Shown: positions 17,232 through 25,480, counted from the first letter of the stretch. The stretch: 64,000 bases of DNA from Firmicutes bacterium HGW-Firmicutes-9 (GCA_002841395.1 PGZM01000008.1:186001-250000), one strand, 5' to 3'. Notes: generated by a model from the letters alone, not told the origin. Numbers and translations are program-made.

Positions 17232-17963
17232 ATGAAACAGATTTGGAAGAGTTTTTTGAAACGCGTATTGCCAATTGCGCTGAGTTTCGCATTTATCATT
17301 GCGTTCAGCGGGTCCGCACTCGCAGAATCCGGTAAACCGGATCGCGAAACCGGCAAGCCCAGCTGGGCAGGCGAGAAGAGCGAAAAAGAGACCAAGGAGC
17401 GCAACGAGAATCAGGAGCGCGAAAAGAAGACCTATCGCGGCATCTCCACGGATAAGATCGCGCTGGCAATCGAGAGCGTAACGGATGAAGCAACCAAAGC
17501 AGAGCTCACCGCGATGCTGGATGCATATATTGCGGCGCTGTCCGGTAAGGACGCTGCGCTTGCCGAAGGCGGCATGAGCATGAGCGAGCTTTCGCAGCTG
17601 GCATCCGACGCTCGTTCCTCGCTGAAGGACGCGCTGGAAGCGGCGGGATTCACCCTCGGCAGCGTACTTGGTTGGCAGGAATGGAAAGACTATGGCAACG
17701 AAGCGCTCGATCTGGATAGCATCGCGCTGCTGATTGGTGCGTTGGATGACACGGACCTCAACAAAGAAGCGCTTGCATCGCTGCTTGCGGCATATGAGGC
17801 CGCTCAGGCCGCGAAGGACACCGCAACCGAAGAGAATGAGGACGCGCTGGACGAAGCCGCGAAAGCCGCGCGTGAAGCGCTGTTGGAAGCGCTCTATACA
17901 GCAGGACTTTTCCCGTTGGCAACACCGGAAGAGGTTTTCGTTCCGACCGAGCCCGTAATCTGA
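17232..17963 (+). CDS. Secreted two-repeat alpha-helical protein under c-di-GMP control
   Basis: The 243-aa protein has a signal peptide (KQIWKSFLKRVLPIALS..., cleavage probably after SALA, residue 32). A highly charged segment follows (about 33-72, Lys/Glu-rich), then two similar helical repeats of about 70 residues. The first starts 'DKIALAIESVTDEATKAE' and ends 'LKDALEAAGFTLG'; the second starts 'DSIALLIGALDDTDLNKEA' and ends 'LLEALYTAGLFP'. There is no lipobox, LPxTG or other anchor. I do not recognise the family. ATG 17232 is chosen because the signal peptide starts there, with AAAGGA upstream. The c-di-GMP riboswitch directly before it suggests a role in motility, adhesion or the surface matrix. 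Confidence 0.82.
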   Translation: MKQIWKSFLKRVLPIALSFAFIIAFSGSALAESGKPDRETGKPSWAGEKSEKETKERNENQEREKKTYRGISTDKIALAIESVTDEATKAELTAMLDAYIAALSGKDAALAEGGMSMSELSQLASDARSSLKDALEAAGFTLGSVLGWQEWKDYGNEALDLDSIALLIGALDDTDLNKEALASLLAAYEAAQAAKDTATEENEDALDEAAKAAREALLEALYTAGLFPLATPEEVFVPTEPVI

Positions 17964-18036
17964 TAACATCAGCCGAAACCTTGACAACATCAGAGAAAAT
18001 TTACGTTGCGCGCTAGGGCATATGCATAAAAAGCGA

Positions 18037-18064
18037 TTGACATTTTTCATGCATGTGTTAATAT
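18037..18064 (+). promoter_or_regulatory. Promoter of the polyamine operon
   Basis: TTGACA (18037-18042) and TAATAT (18059-18064) are 16 bp apart. Transcription should start near 18070. The preceding 17964-18036 stretch shows no other feature. Confidence 0.78.
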
Positions 18065-18242
18065 AAGGAAGCGCAAAACGATAAAGAGCGTTGCGCATAC
18101 TTGGCCGAGTAAAAATGCCCATCGGACAGGGCTGGCCGCTGCCGCGCGTGACGTGAAGCGTCACATTATTGATTGAGTTTGAAGACTCAAATTTTATAAG
18201 TTGGTTACTTCATAACCAGTGCTCAGGCGAGCACACCACTTG

Positions 18243-18305
18243 TGAAACGGTCAATAAGAGTAGCGACGGCATCCATGCTAAACAACACTCTGATGAAACG
18301 GTCAA
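18243..18305 (+). repeat. 12-nt direct repeat within the speA leader
   Basis: TGAAACGGTCAA is present twice, exactly, 51 bp apart (18243-18254 and 18294-18305), each preceded by a similar cact-containing stretch. It may mark a duplicated structural module of the leader RNA. Confidence 0.7.
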
Positions 18306-18368
18306 GACCATAATTCTGATCAACCGCGCTCGTACTTTGCGCGAGAGCATGCAGAATGAATGCGAGAC

Positions 18369-18408
18369 AAACAAGTGGTATCCGCGTATGCCACTTGTTT
18401 TTTATTTT
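18369..18408 (+). terminator. Leader terminator upstream of speA
   Basis: The stem aacaagtgg / ccacttgtt is followed by ttttattttg. It ends about 40 nt before the speA start codon, inside the transcript, so it must be conditional. Confidence 0.85.
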
Positions 18409-18449
18409 GGGTGGAACTGCGCGAGGGGCGGCCGACGGAAGGAACGAGA

Positions 18450-19907
18450 ATGAATCTAAACGATCAGAAACGCGCGCCTATTTATGAGGCGTTGAACCGC
18501 TTCCGGAAACAGCGGGTCGTTCCCTTTGACGTACCGGGACATAAACGCGGGCGGGGAAATCCGGAGCTCGTGGAGCTGTTGGGCGACAAGTGCGTCGGTA
18601 TAGATGTCAACTCCATGAAGCCGCTGGACAACCTTTGCCACCCGACCTCGGTGATCAAGGACGCGGAGGAACTCGCGGCGGATGCGTTTGGCGCTGCGCA
18701 CGCGTTTTTGATGGTCGGCGGCACGACATCCAGCGTACAGAGCATGATTCTCTCCGCCTGCAAGAGCGGGGACAAGATCATCATGCCGCGCAACGTGCAT
18801 AAAAGCGCGATCAATGCGCTAGTGCTCTGCGGCGCGATTCCCGTCTATATCGATCCGCGCGTGGAGCCGAAGCTCGGCATCCCGCTGGGCATGGAGCTCG
18901 ACGACGTGCGGCAGGCGATGGACGAAAACCCGGACGCGGTCGCGGTGCTGGTCAATAACCCGACGTACTACGGCGTTTGCTCCAACCTCAAGGCGATTGT
19001 AGAGCTCGCGCACGCGCGCGGCATGCAGGCACTGGTGGACGAGGCGCACGGCACGCATCTATACTTCAGCGACATGCTCCCGATGGACGCGATGACCGCG
19101 GGCGCGGATATGGCGGCGGTGTCGATGCACAAATCCGGCGGAAGCCTGACGCAGAGCTCGCTCTTGCTGCTTGGGCCGAACGCAAATCAACGCTATGTGG
19201 ACAAGATCATCAACCTTACGCAGACCACGAGCGCGTCATACTTGCTCATGAGCAGCCTCGATATCTCCCGCAGAAACCTAGCACTTCGCGGCGAGAAATC
19301 GTTTGAAAAAGTGGCGCAGATGGCGCAGTATGCGCGCGACGAGATCAACGAAGTCGGCGGATATTACGCATATGGGAGCGAGTTGGTCAACGGCGACAGC
19401 GTCTACGACTTTGACGTGACCAAGTTATCGGTCTATACTCGAGATATCGGACTAGCCGGCATCGAGGTGTATGACCTGTTACGGGACGAGTACGACATCC
19501 AGATCGAGTTTGGCGACATCAGCAATATCTTGGCCTACATCTCGATCGGAGATCGATTACAGGATATTGAGCGTTTGGTCGGAGCCCTCGCGGACATCAA
19601 GCGGCTCTATTCCAAAACGCCGACGGATTTCTTCATTGCGGAATACATTTCGCCCGTCGTAGCGGCAACACCGCAGGCCGCGTTTTATGCGGAAAAGGAG
19701 TCTCTGCCGATCCGCGAGACGGTCGGCAAAATCTGCAGCGAGTTTGTGATGTGCTATCCGCCGGGAATCCCGATTCTCGCGCCGGGCGAAGTCATCACCA
19801 AAGAGATTGTGGAGTACATTCTCTACGCGCAGGCAAAGGGCAGCAGCATGCAGGGTCCGGAAGACCCGGACATCCGCTATCTGAACGTTCTTGTGAAGGG
19901 AGTGTAA
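18450..19907 (+). CDS. speA: Arginine decarboxylase (Orn/Lys/Arg class I, PLP-dependent)
   Basis: The 485-aa enzyme belongs to the Gram-positive Orn/Lys/Arg decarboxylase class. Landmarks are 'VPFDVPGHKRGRG' near the N-terminus, 'FLMVGGTTSSVQSMI', 'VLVNNPTYYGVC', 'LVDEAHGTHLYF' and the PLP lysine K228 in SMHKSGGSLTQ. The C-terminal domain has 'YPPGIPILAPGE'. The presence of aguA and aguB in the same operon makes arginine the likely substrate (arginine to agmatine). ATG 18450 has GGAAGGA upstream; an upstream in-frame extension would read through the leader terminator and is rejected. It is the first gene of a six-gene operon. Confidence 0.93.
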   Translation: MNLNDQKRAPIYEALNRFRKQRVVPFDVPGHKRGRGNPELVELLGDKCVGIDVNSMKPLDNLCHPTSVIKDAEELAADAFGAAHAFLMVGGTTSSVQSMILSACKSGDKIIMPRNVHKSAINALVLCGAIPVYIDPRVEPKLGIPLGMELDDVRQAMDENPDAVAVLVNNPTYYGVCSNLKAIVELAHARGMQALVDEAHGTHLYFSDMLPMDAMTAGADMAAVSMHKSGGSLTQSSLLLLGPNANQRYVDKIINLTQTTSASYLLMSSLDISRRNLALRGEKSFEKVAQMAQYARDEINEVGGYYAYGSELVNGDSVYDFDVTKLSVYTRDIGLAGIEVYDLLRDEYDIQIEFGDISNILAYISIGDRLQDIERLVGALADIKRLYSKTPTDFFIAEYISPVVAATPQAAFYAEKESLPIRETVGKICSEFVMCYPPGIPILAPGEVITKEIVEYILYAQAKGSSMQGPEDPDIRYLNVLVKGV

Positions 19908-19910
19908 TGC

Positions 19911-20768
19911 TTGGAATTCTGGTTTAACGACATGCACACGCAAAATGTGCAGCTTTCGATACGCGTGGAAAAGCAACTCTTTTCCGGCGAGAGCGACTTT
20001 CAGCGCATCGACGTGTTTGAGTCTCCCGAGTTCGGACGGTTTCTTGCCTCCGACGGCAGCGTGATCTTCTCGGAAAAAGATGAATTCACCTACGACGAGA
20101 TGATCGTGCATGTGCCCATGGCGGTGCACCCGAACGTCAAGCGCGTGCTGGTCATCGGCGGCGGCGACGGCGGAGTAGCGCGCGAGCTCACGCACTATGA
20201 GGAGATCGAGTCCATCGACGTGGTCGAGCAGGACAAGCTCTTTGTCGATGTTTGCCGGAAGTTCTTTCCCGCGAACGCCTGCGGTCTCGACGACCCGCGC
20301 GTGAAGGTGTTTTATCAGGACGGGCTCCGATTCCTGCGTTCGCGCATGGACGAATACGACCTGATCATCAACGACGCGACCGATCCGCTGGGACACACCG
20401 CGGGGCTCTTCACGAAGGAGTTTTACGGCAGCTGCTATAAGGCGCTGCACGACGACGGCATCATGGTCTATCAGCATGGCAGCCCGTTTTTTGACGAGGA
20501 CGAGGATCCCTGCCGCGCGATGCACAAAAAGGCGTACCGGAGTTTTCCGGTCAGCCGCGTCTATCAGGCGCATATTCCGACGTGCCCCGCGGGCTATTGG
20601 CTCTTCGGGTTCGCGTCCAAGAAATATCACCCGCTGGAGCACTTCGACAAGAAGCGCTGGGAAGACCGGGGCATCAAAACCTGGTACTATACCGCAAACC
20701 TGCACGTCGGCGCGTTTATGCTGCCGCGCTATGTAGAAGACTTATTAGAGGAGGAAGAAAATTCATGA
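19911..20768 (+). CDS. speE: Spermidine synthase (polyamine aminopropyltransferase)
   Basis: The 285-aa protein transfers an aminopropyl group from decarboxylated S-adenosylmethionine to putrescine. 'VIGGGDGGVARELTHY' is the methylthioadenosine-binding motif. 'DLIINDATDP' holds the catalytic aspartates, and 'YQHGSPFF' and 'IPTCPAGYWLFGFAS' are further family blocks. It starts with TTG at 19911, three bases after the speA stop, with AAGGGAG upstream. No SAM decarboxylase gene is found in this operon. A few related enzymes use agmatine or make other polyamines, so specificity is inferred. Confidence 0.92.
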   Translation: MEFWFNDMHTQNVQLSIRVEKQLFSGESDFQRIDVFESPEFGRFLASDGSVIFSEKDEFTYDEMIVHVPMAVHPNVKRVLVIGGGDGGVARELTHYEEIESIDVVEQDKLFVDVCRKFFPANACGLDDPRVKVFYQDGLRFLRSRMDEYDLIINDATDPLGHTAGLFTKEFYGSCYKALHDDGIMVYQHGSPFFDEDEDPCRAMHKKAYRSFPVSRVYQAHIPTCPAGYWLFGFASKKYHPLEHFDKKRWEDRGIKTWYYTANLHVGAFMLPRYVEDLLEEEENS

Positions 20769-22027
20769 ACCGGAAACTGCTTGTTATCGGCTGCGGAGGC
20801 GTTGCCGCCGTCGCCATTCAAAAATGCTGCCAAAACAGCGAGATGTTCCCCGAGCTTGTGCTCGCGAGCCGCACGGTTGAAAAGTGCGACGCGCTGGTGG
20901 AATCTCTCAAGGGCAAGACCGCAACCGTGCTCTCCACCGCAAAGGTGGACGCGGACAGCGTCGAGGAAGTGGTCGCGCTCATCCGCCGCGTGCAGCCATA
21001 CGCGGTGCTCAACGTCGCGCTCCCGTATCAGGACCTGACCATCATGGAAGCGTGCCTGAGCTGTGGCGTGCACTACATCGACACCGCGAACTTCGAGCCG
21101 GAGAACACGGAAGACCCCGCCTGGCGCAAGGTCTATGACAAGCGCGTCGAGGAAGAGGGATTTTCCGCGCTGTTTGATTACAGCTGGCAATGGGCGTATG
21201 CCGACAAGTTCGAGAAGGCGGGGCTTACCGCGCTGCTCGGCACCGGCTTTGATCCGGGCGTAACCAGCGTGTTTGTTTCCTATGCAAAGAAGCACTATTT
21301 CGACCGCATCGACACCGTGGACATCCTCGACTGCAACGGCGGCGACCACGGCTATGCCTTTGCGACGAACTTTAACCCGGAGATCAACCTCCGCGAGGTT
21401 TCCGCGCCGGGCAGCTACTGGGAAGACGGCAAATGGGTCGAAATCCCCGCGATGAGCATCAAGCGCGAATATGATTTCCCGCAGGTCGGCAAAAAGGACA
21501 TGTACCTTCTGCACCATGAGGAAATCGAAGCGCTGGGCAAGCATTTTCCGGAGATCAAGCGCATCCGCTTCTTCATGACCTTCGGGCAGAGCTATCTGAC
21601 CCACATGAAGTGCCTCGAGAACGTGGGTATGCTTTCCACCACGCCGATTGACTTTCAGGGGACGAAAATCGTGCCGATTCAGTTCCTCAAGGCGCTGCTG
21701 CCGGATCCCGCCTCGCTGGGCCCGCGCACAAAGGGCAAGACGAACATCGGCTGCGTGATTTCCGGCGAAAAAGACGGCAAGCAGAAGACGATCTTCATCT
21801 ATAACGTCTGCGACCACGAGGAATGCTACCGTGAACTCGGCAGCCAGGCGATCAGCTATACCACCGGCGTGCCCGCGATGATCGGTACAGCTCTCTTGCT
21901 CGACGGCAGCTGGCGCAAACCCGGCGTGTTTACAACGGACGAGTTTGATCCCGATCCCTATATGGACATGCTCAACAAATGGGGCCTGCCTTGGGTGGTT
22001 GTCGAAAATCCCGAAACGGTGGAGTAA
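20765..22027 (+). CDS. Carboxynorspermidine/carboxyspermidine dehydrogenase (saccharopine dehydrogenase family)
   Basis: The 420-aa NAD(P)-dependent enzyme belongs to the LYS1/LYS9-like family. It has an N-terminal Rossmann motif (LLVIGCGGVAAVAI), 'VHYIDTANFEPE' and 'LLGTGFDPGVTSVF', as in carboxynorspermidine synthase. It condenses aspartate semialdehyde with putrescine (or diaminopropane) and reduces the imine. Its ATG overlaps the speE stop (ATGA), with GAGGAGG upstream, so the two are translationally coupled. The partner nspC follows six bases later. Confidence 0.93.
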   Translation: MNRKLLVIGCGGVAAVAIQKCCQNSEMFPELVLASRTVEKCDALVESLKGKTATVLSTAKVDADSVEEVVALIRRVQPYAVLNVALPYQDLTIMEACLSCGVHYIDTANFEPENTEDPAWRKVYDKRVEEEGFSALFDYSWQWAYADKFEKAGLTALLGTGFDPGVTSVFVSYAKKHYFDRIDTVDILDCNGGDHGYAFATNFNPEINLREVSAPGSYWEDGKWVEIPAMSIKREYDFPQVGKKDMYLLHHEEIEALGKHFPEIKRIRFFMTFGQSYLTHMKCLENVGMLSTTPIDFQGTKIVPIQFLKALLPDPASLGPRTKGKTNIGCVISGEKDGKQKTIFIYNVCDHEECYRELGSQAISYTTGVPAMIGTALLLDGSWRKPGVFTTDEFDPDPYMDMLNKWGLPWVVVENPETVE

Positions 22028-22033
22028 CGCTCA

Positions 22034-23164
22034 GTGAAACGATACGAACTGCCGACGCCGTGCTTCCTTGTTGACGAAGCCGCGCTGAAGCACAATCTAG
22101 AGATACTCGCGGGAGTACAGAAGCGCACGGGCGTGAAGATTTTGCTCGCGCAAAAGGCGTTTTCGATGTTCTGCGTGTATCCGCTGATTCGACAGTATCT
22201 TTCCGGCGCGTGCGCGAGCGGGCTTTTTGAAGCGCGCCTTGCGCACGAGGAAATGGGAGGCGAGAACCACGTGTTTTCGCCCGCCTATACGCCAGAGGAG
22301 ATGCAGGAGCTTGTCACCATCTGCGATCACGTGGTATTCAACTCGTTTTCGCAGCTGGAGCAGCACCGCGCCGCGTGCGAAAAAGCGGGCGTGAGCTACG
22401 GCATTCGTGTCAACCCGGAATGCAGCACGCAGGAAGGCCATGCGATCTACGATCCGTGTTCGCCGTTTTCGCGCCTCGGCGTAACGCGGGCAAACTTCCG
22501 TCCCGATCTACTGGACGGCGTGGAGGGGCTGCATTTTCACACGCTCTGCGAGCAGGACAGCAGTGATCTCGTGCAGACATTTGAATCGTTTGAGCGGGAC
22601 TTCGGTGAGTACCTTCCACAGATGAAGTGGGTTAATCTCGGCGGCGGGCACCACATCACGCGGGAAGACTACGATATCTACGCGCTGGATGAACTACTCT
22701 ATTACATCCGCGCGAAATATCCGAACCTGACGATCTATCTTGAGCCGGGCGAAGCCATCGCGCTCAATGCGGGTTGGCTGGATACCACCGTGCTGGATAT
22801 CGTGGAAAACGGGATGCCGATCCTGATCCTCGACGCATCCGCCGCGTGCCACATGCCGGACGTGCTGGAGATGCCGTATCGTCCGCCGCTTGTAGACGGC
22901 GGCGAGCCGAATGAAAAGGCGGTTACCTGCCGCCTTGCCGCGCGGACGTGCTTGGCTGGCGATGTGATCGGCGACTACAGCTTTGACCGCATGCCGAAAA
23001 TCGGCGAACGGCTGACGTTTGGAGACATGGCGATCTACAGCATGGTCAAGACCAACACGTTCAACGGCATGCCGCTGCCCGCCATCGCACTGCTGCACGA
23101 AGACGGAGACTGCGAGCTTGTCAAAACGTTCGGCTATGAAGACTTTAAAGGAAGATTGTCCTGA
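22034..23164 (+). CDS. nspC: Carboxynorspermidine/carboxyspermidine decarboxylase
   Basis: The 376-aa PLP enzyme has an alanine-racemase-like barrel. The PLP lysine is K41 in LLAQKAFS. 'LGGGHHITREDYD' is the phosphate-binding region, 'YLEPGEAI' follows, and 'DVIGDYSFDRMPKIG' has the substrate-binding Cys/Asp area just before it (RTCLAGD). It removes CO2 from carboxyspermidine to give spermidine. It starts with GTG at 22034, with GGAG at 22021-22024. Confidence 0.94.
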   Translation: MKRYELPTPCFLVDEAALKHNLEILAGVQKRTGVKILLAQKAFSMFCVYPLIRQYLSGACASGLFEARLAHEEMGGENHVFSPAYTPEEMQELVTICDHVVFNSFSQLEQHRAACEKAGVSYGIRVNPECSTQEGHAIYDPCSPFSRLGVTRANFRPDLLDGVEGLHFHTLCEQDSSDLVQTFESFERDFGEYLPQMKWVNLGGGHHITREDYDIYALDELLYYIRAKYPNLTIYLEPGEAIALNAGWLDTTVLDIVENGMPILILDASAACHMPDVLEMPYRPPLVDGGEPNEKAVTCRLAARTCLAGDVIGDYSFDRMPKIGERLTFGDMAIYSMVKTNTFNGMPLPAIALLHEDGDCELVKTFGYEDFKGRLS

Positions 23165-23190
23165 TCGACTGCAAGCTTTGTTTGTCAAAT

Positions 23191-24327
23191 ATGAAGACGC
23201 AAAAGAAAGACTTTCTTGATATGTTAGATACGCTACCAGCGCAAGATGGATTCCATATGCCCGCCGAGTTCGCGCCGCAGGACGGCGTGCTGCTCGTTTG
23301 GCCGGTTCGCGCGGCCAGCTGGGGTGTTGACCCGACGGCTGCGCAGCGGGCGTTTTGCGACATCATGCGGGAAGCCAGCAATAGCGAACGCGTGTACCTG
23401 CTCGCAGACAGCGCGCATCTTCACAAAGCGCGCGCGCAAGCGGGAGCGTACGCGACCATTCTGGAGATTGTGACCGACGACGCTTGGGCGCGGGACATCG
23501 GGCCAACGTTTGTCACCAACGGCATAAACGTGCGCGGCATCGACTGGCGCTTCAACGCGTGGGGCGGCTCGGTAGACGGTCTCTACGACGATTATGAAAA
23601 CGACGACGTGGCGGCAAGGGCGTTCTGCAGCGCAATCAACGCCGACTGCTACGACGCGGGTGACTTTGTGCTGGAGGGTGGCTCGATTTGCTCCGACGGC
23701 GAAGGCACGCTGCTGGTCACCGAAAGCTGTTTGCTCAGCGCGGGCAGAAACCCGCAATTAACCAAGGCGCAGATCGAGCAGAAGCTGAAAGACTATCTTG
23801 GTGTTGAGAAAGTGCTCTGGCTGCCGCGCGGCATCTACAACGACGAGACCAACGAGCACGTGGACAATGTCTGCGCGTTCATCCGTCCTGGAGAGGTCGT
23901 ACTCGCGTGGACGGACGACGAACTTGACCCGCAATACGAGATGAGTCAGGCGGACTATGCATATCTATCGCAGGAAACTGACGCGCGCGGGCGCAAGCTT
24001 GTGATCCACAAGCTGCCGGTTCCCGACCATCCCGTCTGCGTGACCGAGCAGAATTTGTTGAACCAACCAGAGGATGCGGGCGGAGAGATGCGCTCACTTG
24101 GCGAACGCCTCGCCGCGAGCTATGTGAATTTTTATTTTACCAATGATGCAATTTTATTGCCGCAGTTCGGCGGCGAGAACGCAGATTCCGATGCGCGTGC
24201 GGTCGAGATCATGCGCGCGCTGTGCCCGGAGCGCAGGATTGTGCCGATCGATTCGCGGGATATTCTGCTCGGCGGAGGCAACATCCACTGCGTGACGCAG
24301 CAGATTCCCAAAGGCGCGATCCGGTAG
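23191..24327 (+). CDS. aguA: Agmatine deiminase
   Basis: The 378-aa enzyme converts agmatine to N-carbamoylputrescine and ammonia. The N-terminus 'DGFHMPAEFAPQDGVLLVWP' is typical. 'DDAWARDIGPTFV' and 'VLEGGSICSDGEGTLL' carry catalytic acidic residues, and the nucleophile is Cys367 in GGGNIHC. The start is uncertain: TTG 23182, ATG 23191 or ATG 23221 all lack a clear ribosome binding site, so translation may depend on coupling to nspC. I give ATG 23191. Confidence 0.93.
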   Translation: MKTQKKDFLDMLDTLPAQDGFHMPAEFAPQDGVLLVWPVRAASWGVDPTAAQRAFCDIMREASNSERVYLLADSAHLHKARAQAGAYATILEIVTDDAWARDIGPTFVTNGINVRGIDWRFNAWGGSVDGLYDDYENDDVAARAFCSAINADCYDAGDFVLEGGSICSDGEGTLLVTESCLLSAGRNPQLTKAQIEQKLKDYLGVEKVLWLPRGIYNDETNEHVDNVCAFIRPGEVVLAWTDDELDPQYEMSQADYAYLSQETDARGRKLVIHKLPVPDHPVCVTEQNLLNQPEDAGGEMRSLGERLAASYVNFYFTNDAILLPQFGGENADSDARAVEIMRALCPERRIVPIDSRDILLGGGNIHCVTQQIPKGAIR

Positions 24328-24368
24328 AAAAGCAAGCGCGCTTGAACCTATTCCGAAAGGAGCAAACA

Positions 24369-25244
24369 ATGAGCGAGATCACCGTTGCGGCGATTCAGAT
24401 GAAGATGACCGCGCAGCCTGTCGAGAACATCGCGCGAGCGGAAGCGTTTGTCCGCGAAGCAGCCGAACAGGGCGCGCAGATCGTGCTGCTGCCGGAGCTG
24501 TTTGAGCGCCCGTATTTCTGTCAGGAGCGCAGATATGACTATCTCGACTACGCGCAGCCCGTTTCGGAGAATACGGCGGTCATGCGGATGATGACGGTTG
24601 CAAAAGAACTTTCGGTCGTGATTCCCGTGAGCTTCTATGAACGCGACGGCAACAGCCAGTATAACTCCGTCGCGATGATCGACGCGGACGGCAGCCTCCT
24701 CGGCGTCTACCGCAAGACGCACATCCCCGACGATCACTATTATCAGGAAAAGTTCTATTTTACGCCCGGCAATACGGGATTTCGCGTGTTTGAGACGCGC
24801 TATGGCAAGGTTGGCGTCGGCATCTGCTGGGATCAATGGTTCCCGGAAGCCGCGCGGGCGATGGCGCTGCTGGGCGCGGATATCCTCCTGTACCCGACGG
24901 CCATCGGTTCCGAGCCGATTCTTTTGACCGACAGCATGCCGCACTGGCGCAGGACGATGCAGGGGCATTCCGCCGCAAACGTCATTCCCGTCGTCGCCGC
25001 AAACCGCGTCGGGGAAGAGCGGGTTGTGCCCTGCGCCGAAAACGGCGGGCAGAAGAGCGCGCTCGCGTTCTACGGCAGCTCGTTTCTCACCGATGAGACG
25101 GGCGAGATCCTCGTGGGTGCGGATCGCGAAACGGAATGCGTGCTGACGAGCCGCTATGACTTTGACCGGATTCGGCAGGAGCGGCGAAACTGGAATGTGT
25201 TCCGCGACCGCAGGCCGGAGTGCTACGACCTCCTAACACAGTAA
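24369..25244 (+). CDS. aguB: N-carbamoylputrescine amidase
   Basis: The 291-aa nitrilase-superfamily enzyme hydrolyses N-carbamoylputrescine to putrescine, CO2 and ammonia. The catalytic triad is visible: E43 in LLPELFE, K116 in YRKTHIPD and C153 in GICWDQWFPE. 'YPTAIGSEP' and 'NRVGEE' are also typical of AguB. AAAGGAG precedes ATG 24369. It is the last gene of the operon. Its product putrescine is the substrate for both spermidine routes encoded upstream. Confidence 0.95.
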   Translation: MSEITVAAIQMKMTAQPVENIARAEAFVREAAEQGAQIVLLPELFERPYFCQERRYDYLDYAQPVSENTAVMRMMTVAKELSVVIPVSFYERDGNSQYNSVAMIDADGSLLGVYRKTHIPDDHYYQEKFYFTPGNTGFRVFETRYGKVGVGICWDQWFPEAARAMALLGADILLYPTAIGSEPILLTDSMPHWRRTMQGHSAANVIPVVAANRVGEERVVPCAENGGQKSALAFYGSSFLTDETGEILVGADRETECVLTSRYDFDRIRQERRNWNVFRDRRPECYDLLTQ

Positions 25245-25256
25245 AAACGATTAAAA

Positions 25257-25308
25257 TACTGGCTGATTTGTTCGATGCAATTGCAACCGATCAGCCAGTA
25301 ATTTTTTT
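25257..25308 (+). terminator. Terminator of the polyamine operon
   Basis: The 11-bp stem tactggctgat / atcagccagta is followed by attttttta. It closes the speA-aguB transcript. Confidence 0.92.
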
Positions 25309-25332
25309 AGTAATAAAAATATATTATTTAGA

Positions 25333-25360
25333 TTGCAAATCCAAGATCAAATGGTATAAT
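25333..25360 (+). promoter_or_regulatory. Promoter of the gltBD operon
   Basis: TTGCAA (25333-25338) and TATAAT (25355-25360) are 16 bp apart. The transcript would begin near 25367, about 300 nt before gltB. Confidence 0.75.
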
Positions 25361-25371
25361 ATATAAAACTT

Positions 25372-25403
25372 TGCAAGATGGATCATAACATCTTGCACTT
25401 TTT
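25372..25403 (+). terminator. Terminator-like hairpin at the 5' end of the gltB leader
   Basis: The perfect 9-bp stem tgcaagatg / catcttgca is followed by cttttt. It begins only a few bases after the expected transcription start, so it may be a conditional terminator or stabilise the 5' end. Confidence 0.65.
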
Positions 25404-25415
25404 AACAGGAACAAT

Positions 25416-25480
25416 GGCGTTCCGGAGCCCGCTGCCACGTTTCTGACAGGATGGCGCGGAGAATCCGGACGCCTTTCTTC
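25416..25480 (+). other. Second large hairpin in the gltB leader
   Basis: ggcgttccgga (25416-25426) pairs with tccggacgcc (25464-25473) with one bulge. Inner arms ccgctgcca / tggcgcgg extend it. It is followed by tttcttc. It may be a second attenuator or a ligand-binding element; I cannot assign a class. Confidence 0.45.

Larger units (their letters stand above)
18071..18449 (+). ncRNA. Long structured leader RNA of the speA operon, unassigned
   Basis: About 380 nt lie between the promoter and speA. A chain of hairpins is visible: gcgcaa/ttgcgc (18071-18096), gtgacg/cgtcac (about 18148-18164), ttgagt/actcaa (about 18174-18190), ggtta/taacc (about 18203-18217), gtgctc/gagcac (about 18219-18234) and ctcg/cgag (about 18329-18345). 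An intrinsic terminator (18369-18408) follows. A 12-nt direct repeat, tgaaacggtcaa, occurs at 18243-18254 and 18294-18305. This is the layout of a cis-acting attenuator or riboswitch. I could not match it to a known class. Arginine, agmatine or a polyamine are natural ligand guesses. Confidence 0.6.

Noticed and set aside
18294..18345. Hammerhead-like ctgatga followed by gaaac-like bases in the speA leader
   Set aside because: The required stem II and the GAAA core after it are absent; ggtc/gacc would leave a two-base loop.
18409..18421. T-box-like sequence gggtggaactgcg before speA
   Set aside because: It matches the T-box consensus except at one base, but it lies after the terminator, and no CCC-containing strand follows to form the antiterminator helix. 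The leader also lacks a recognisable Stem I.
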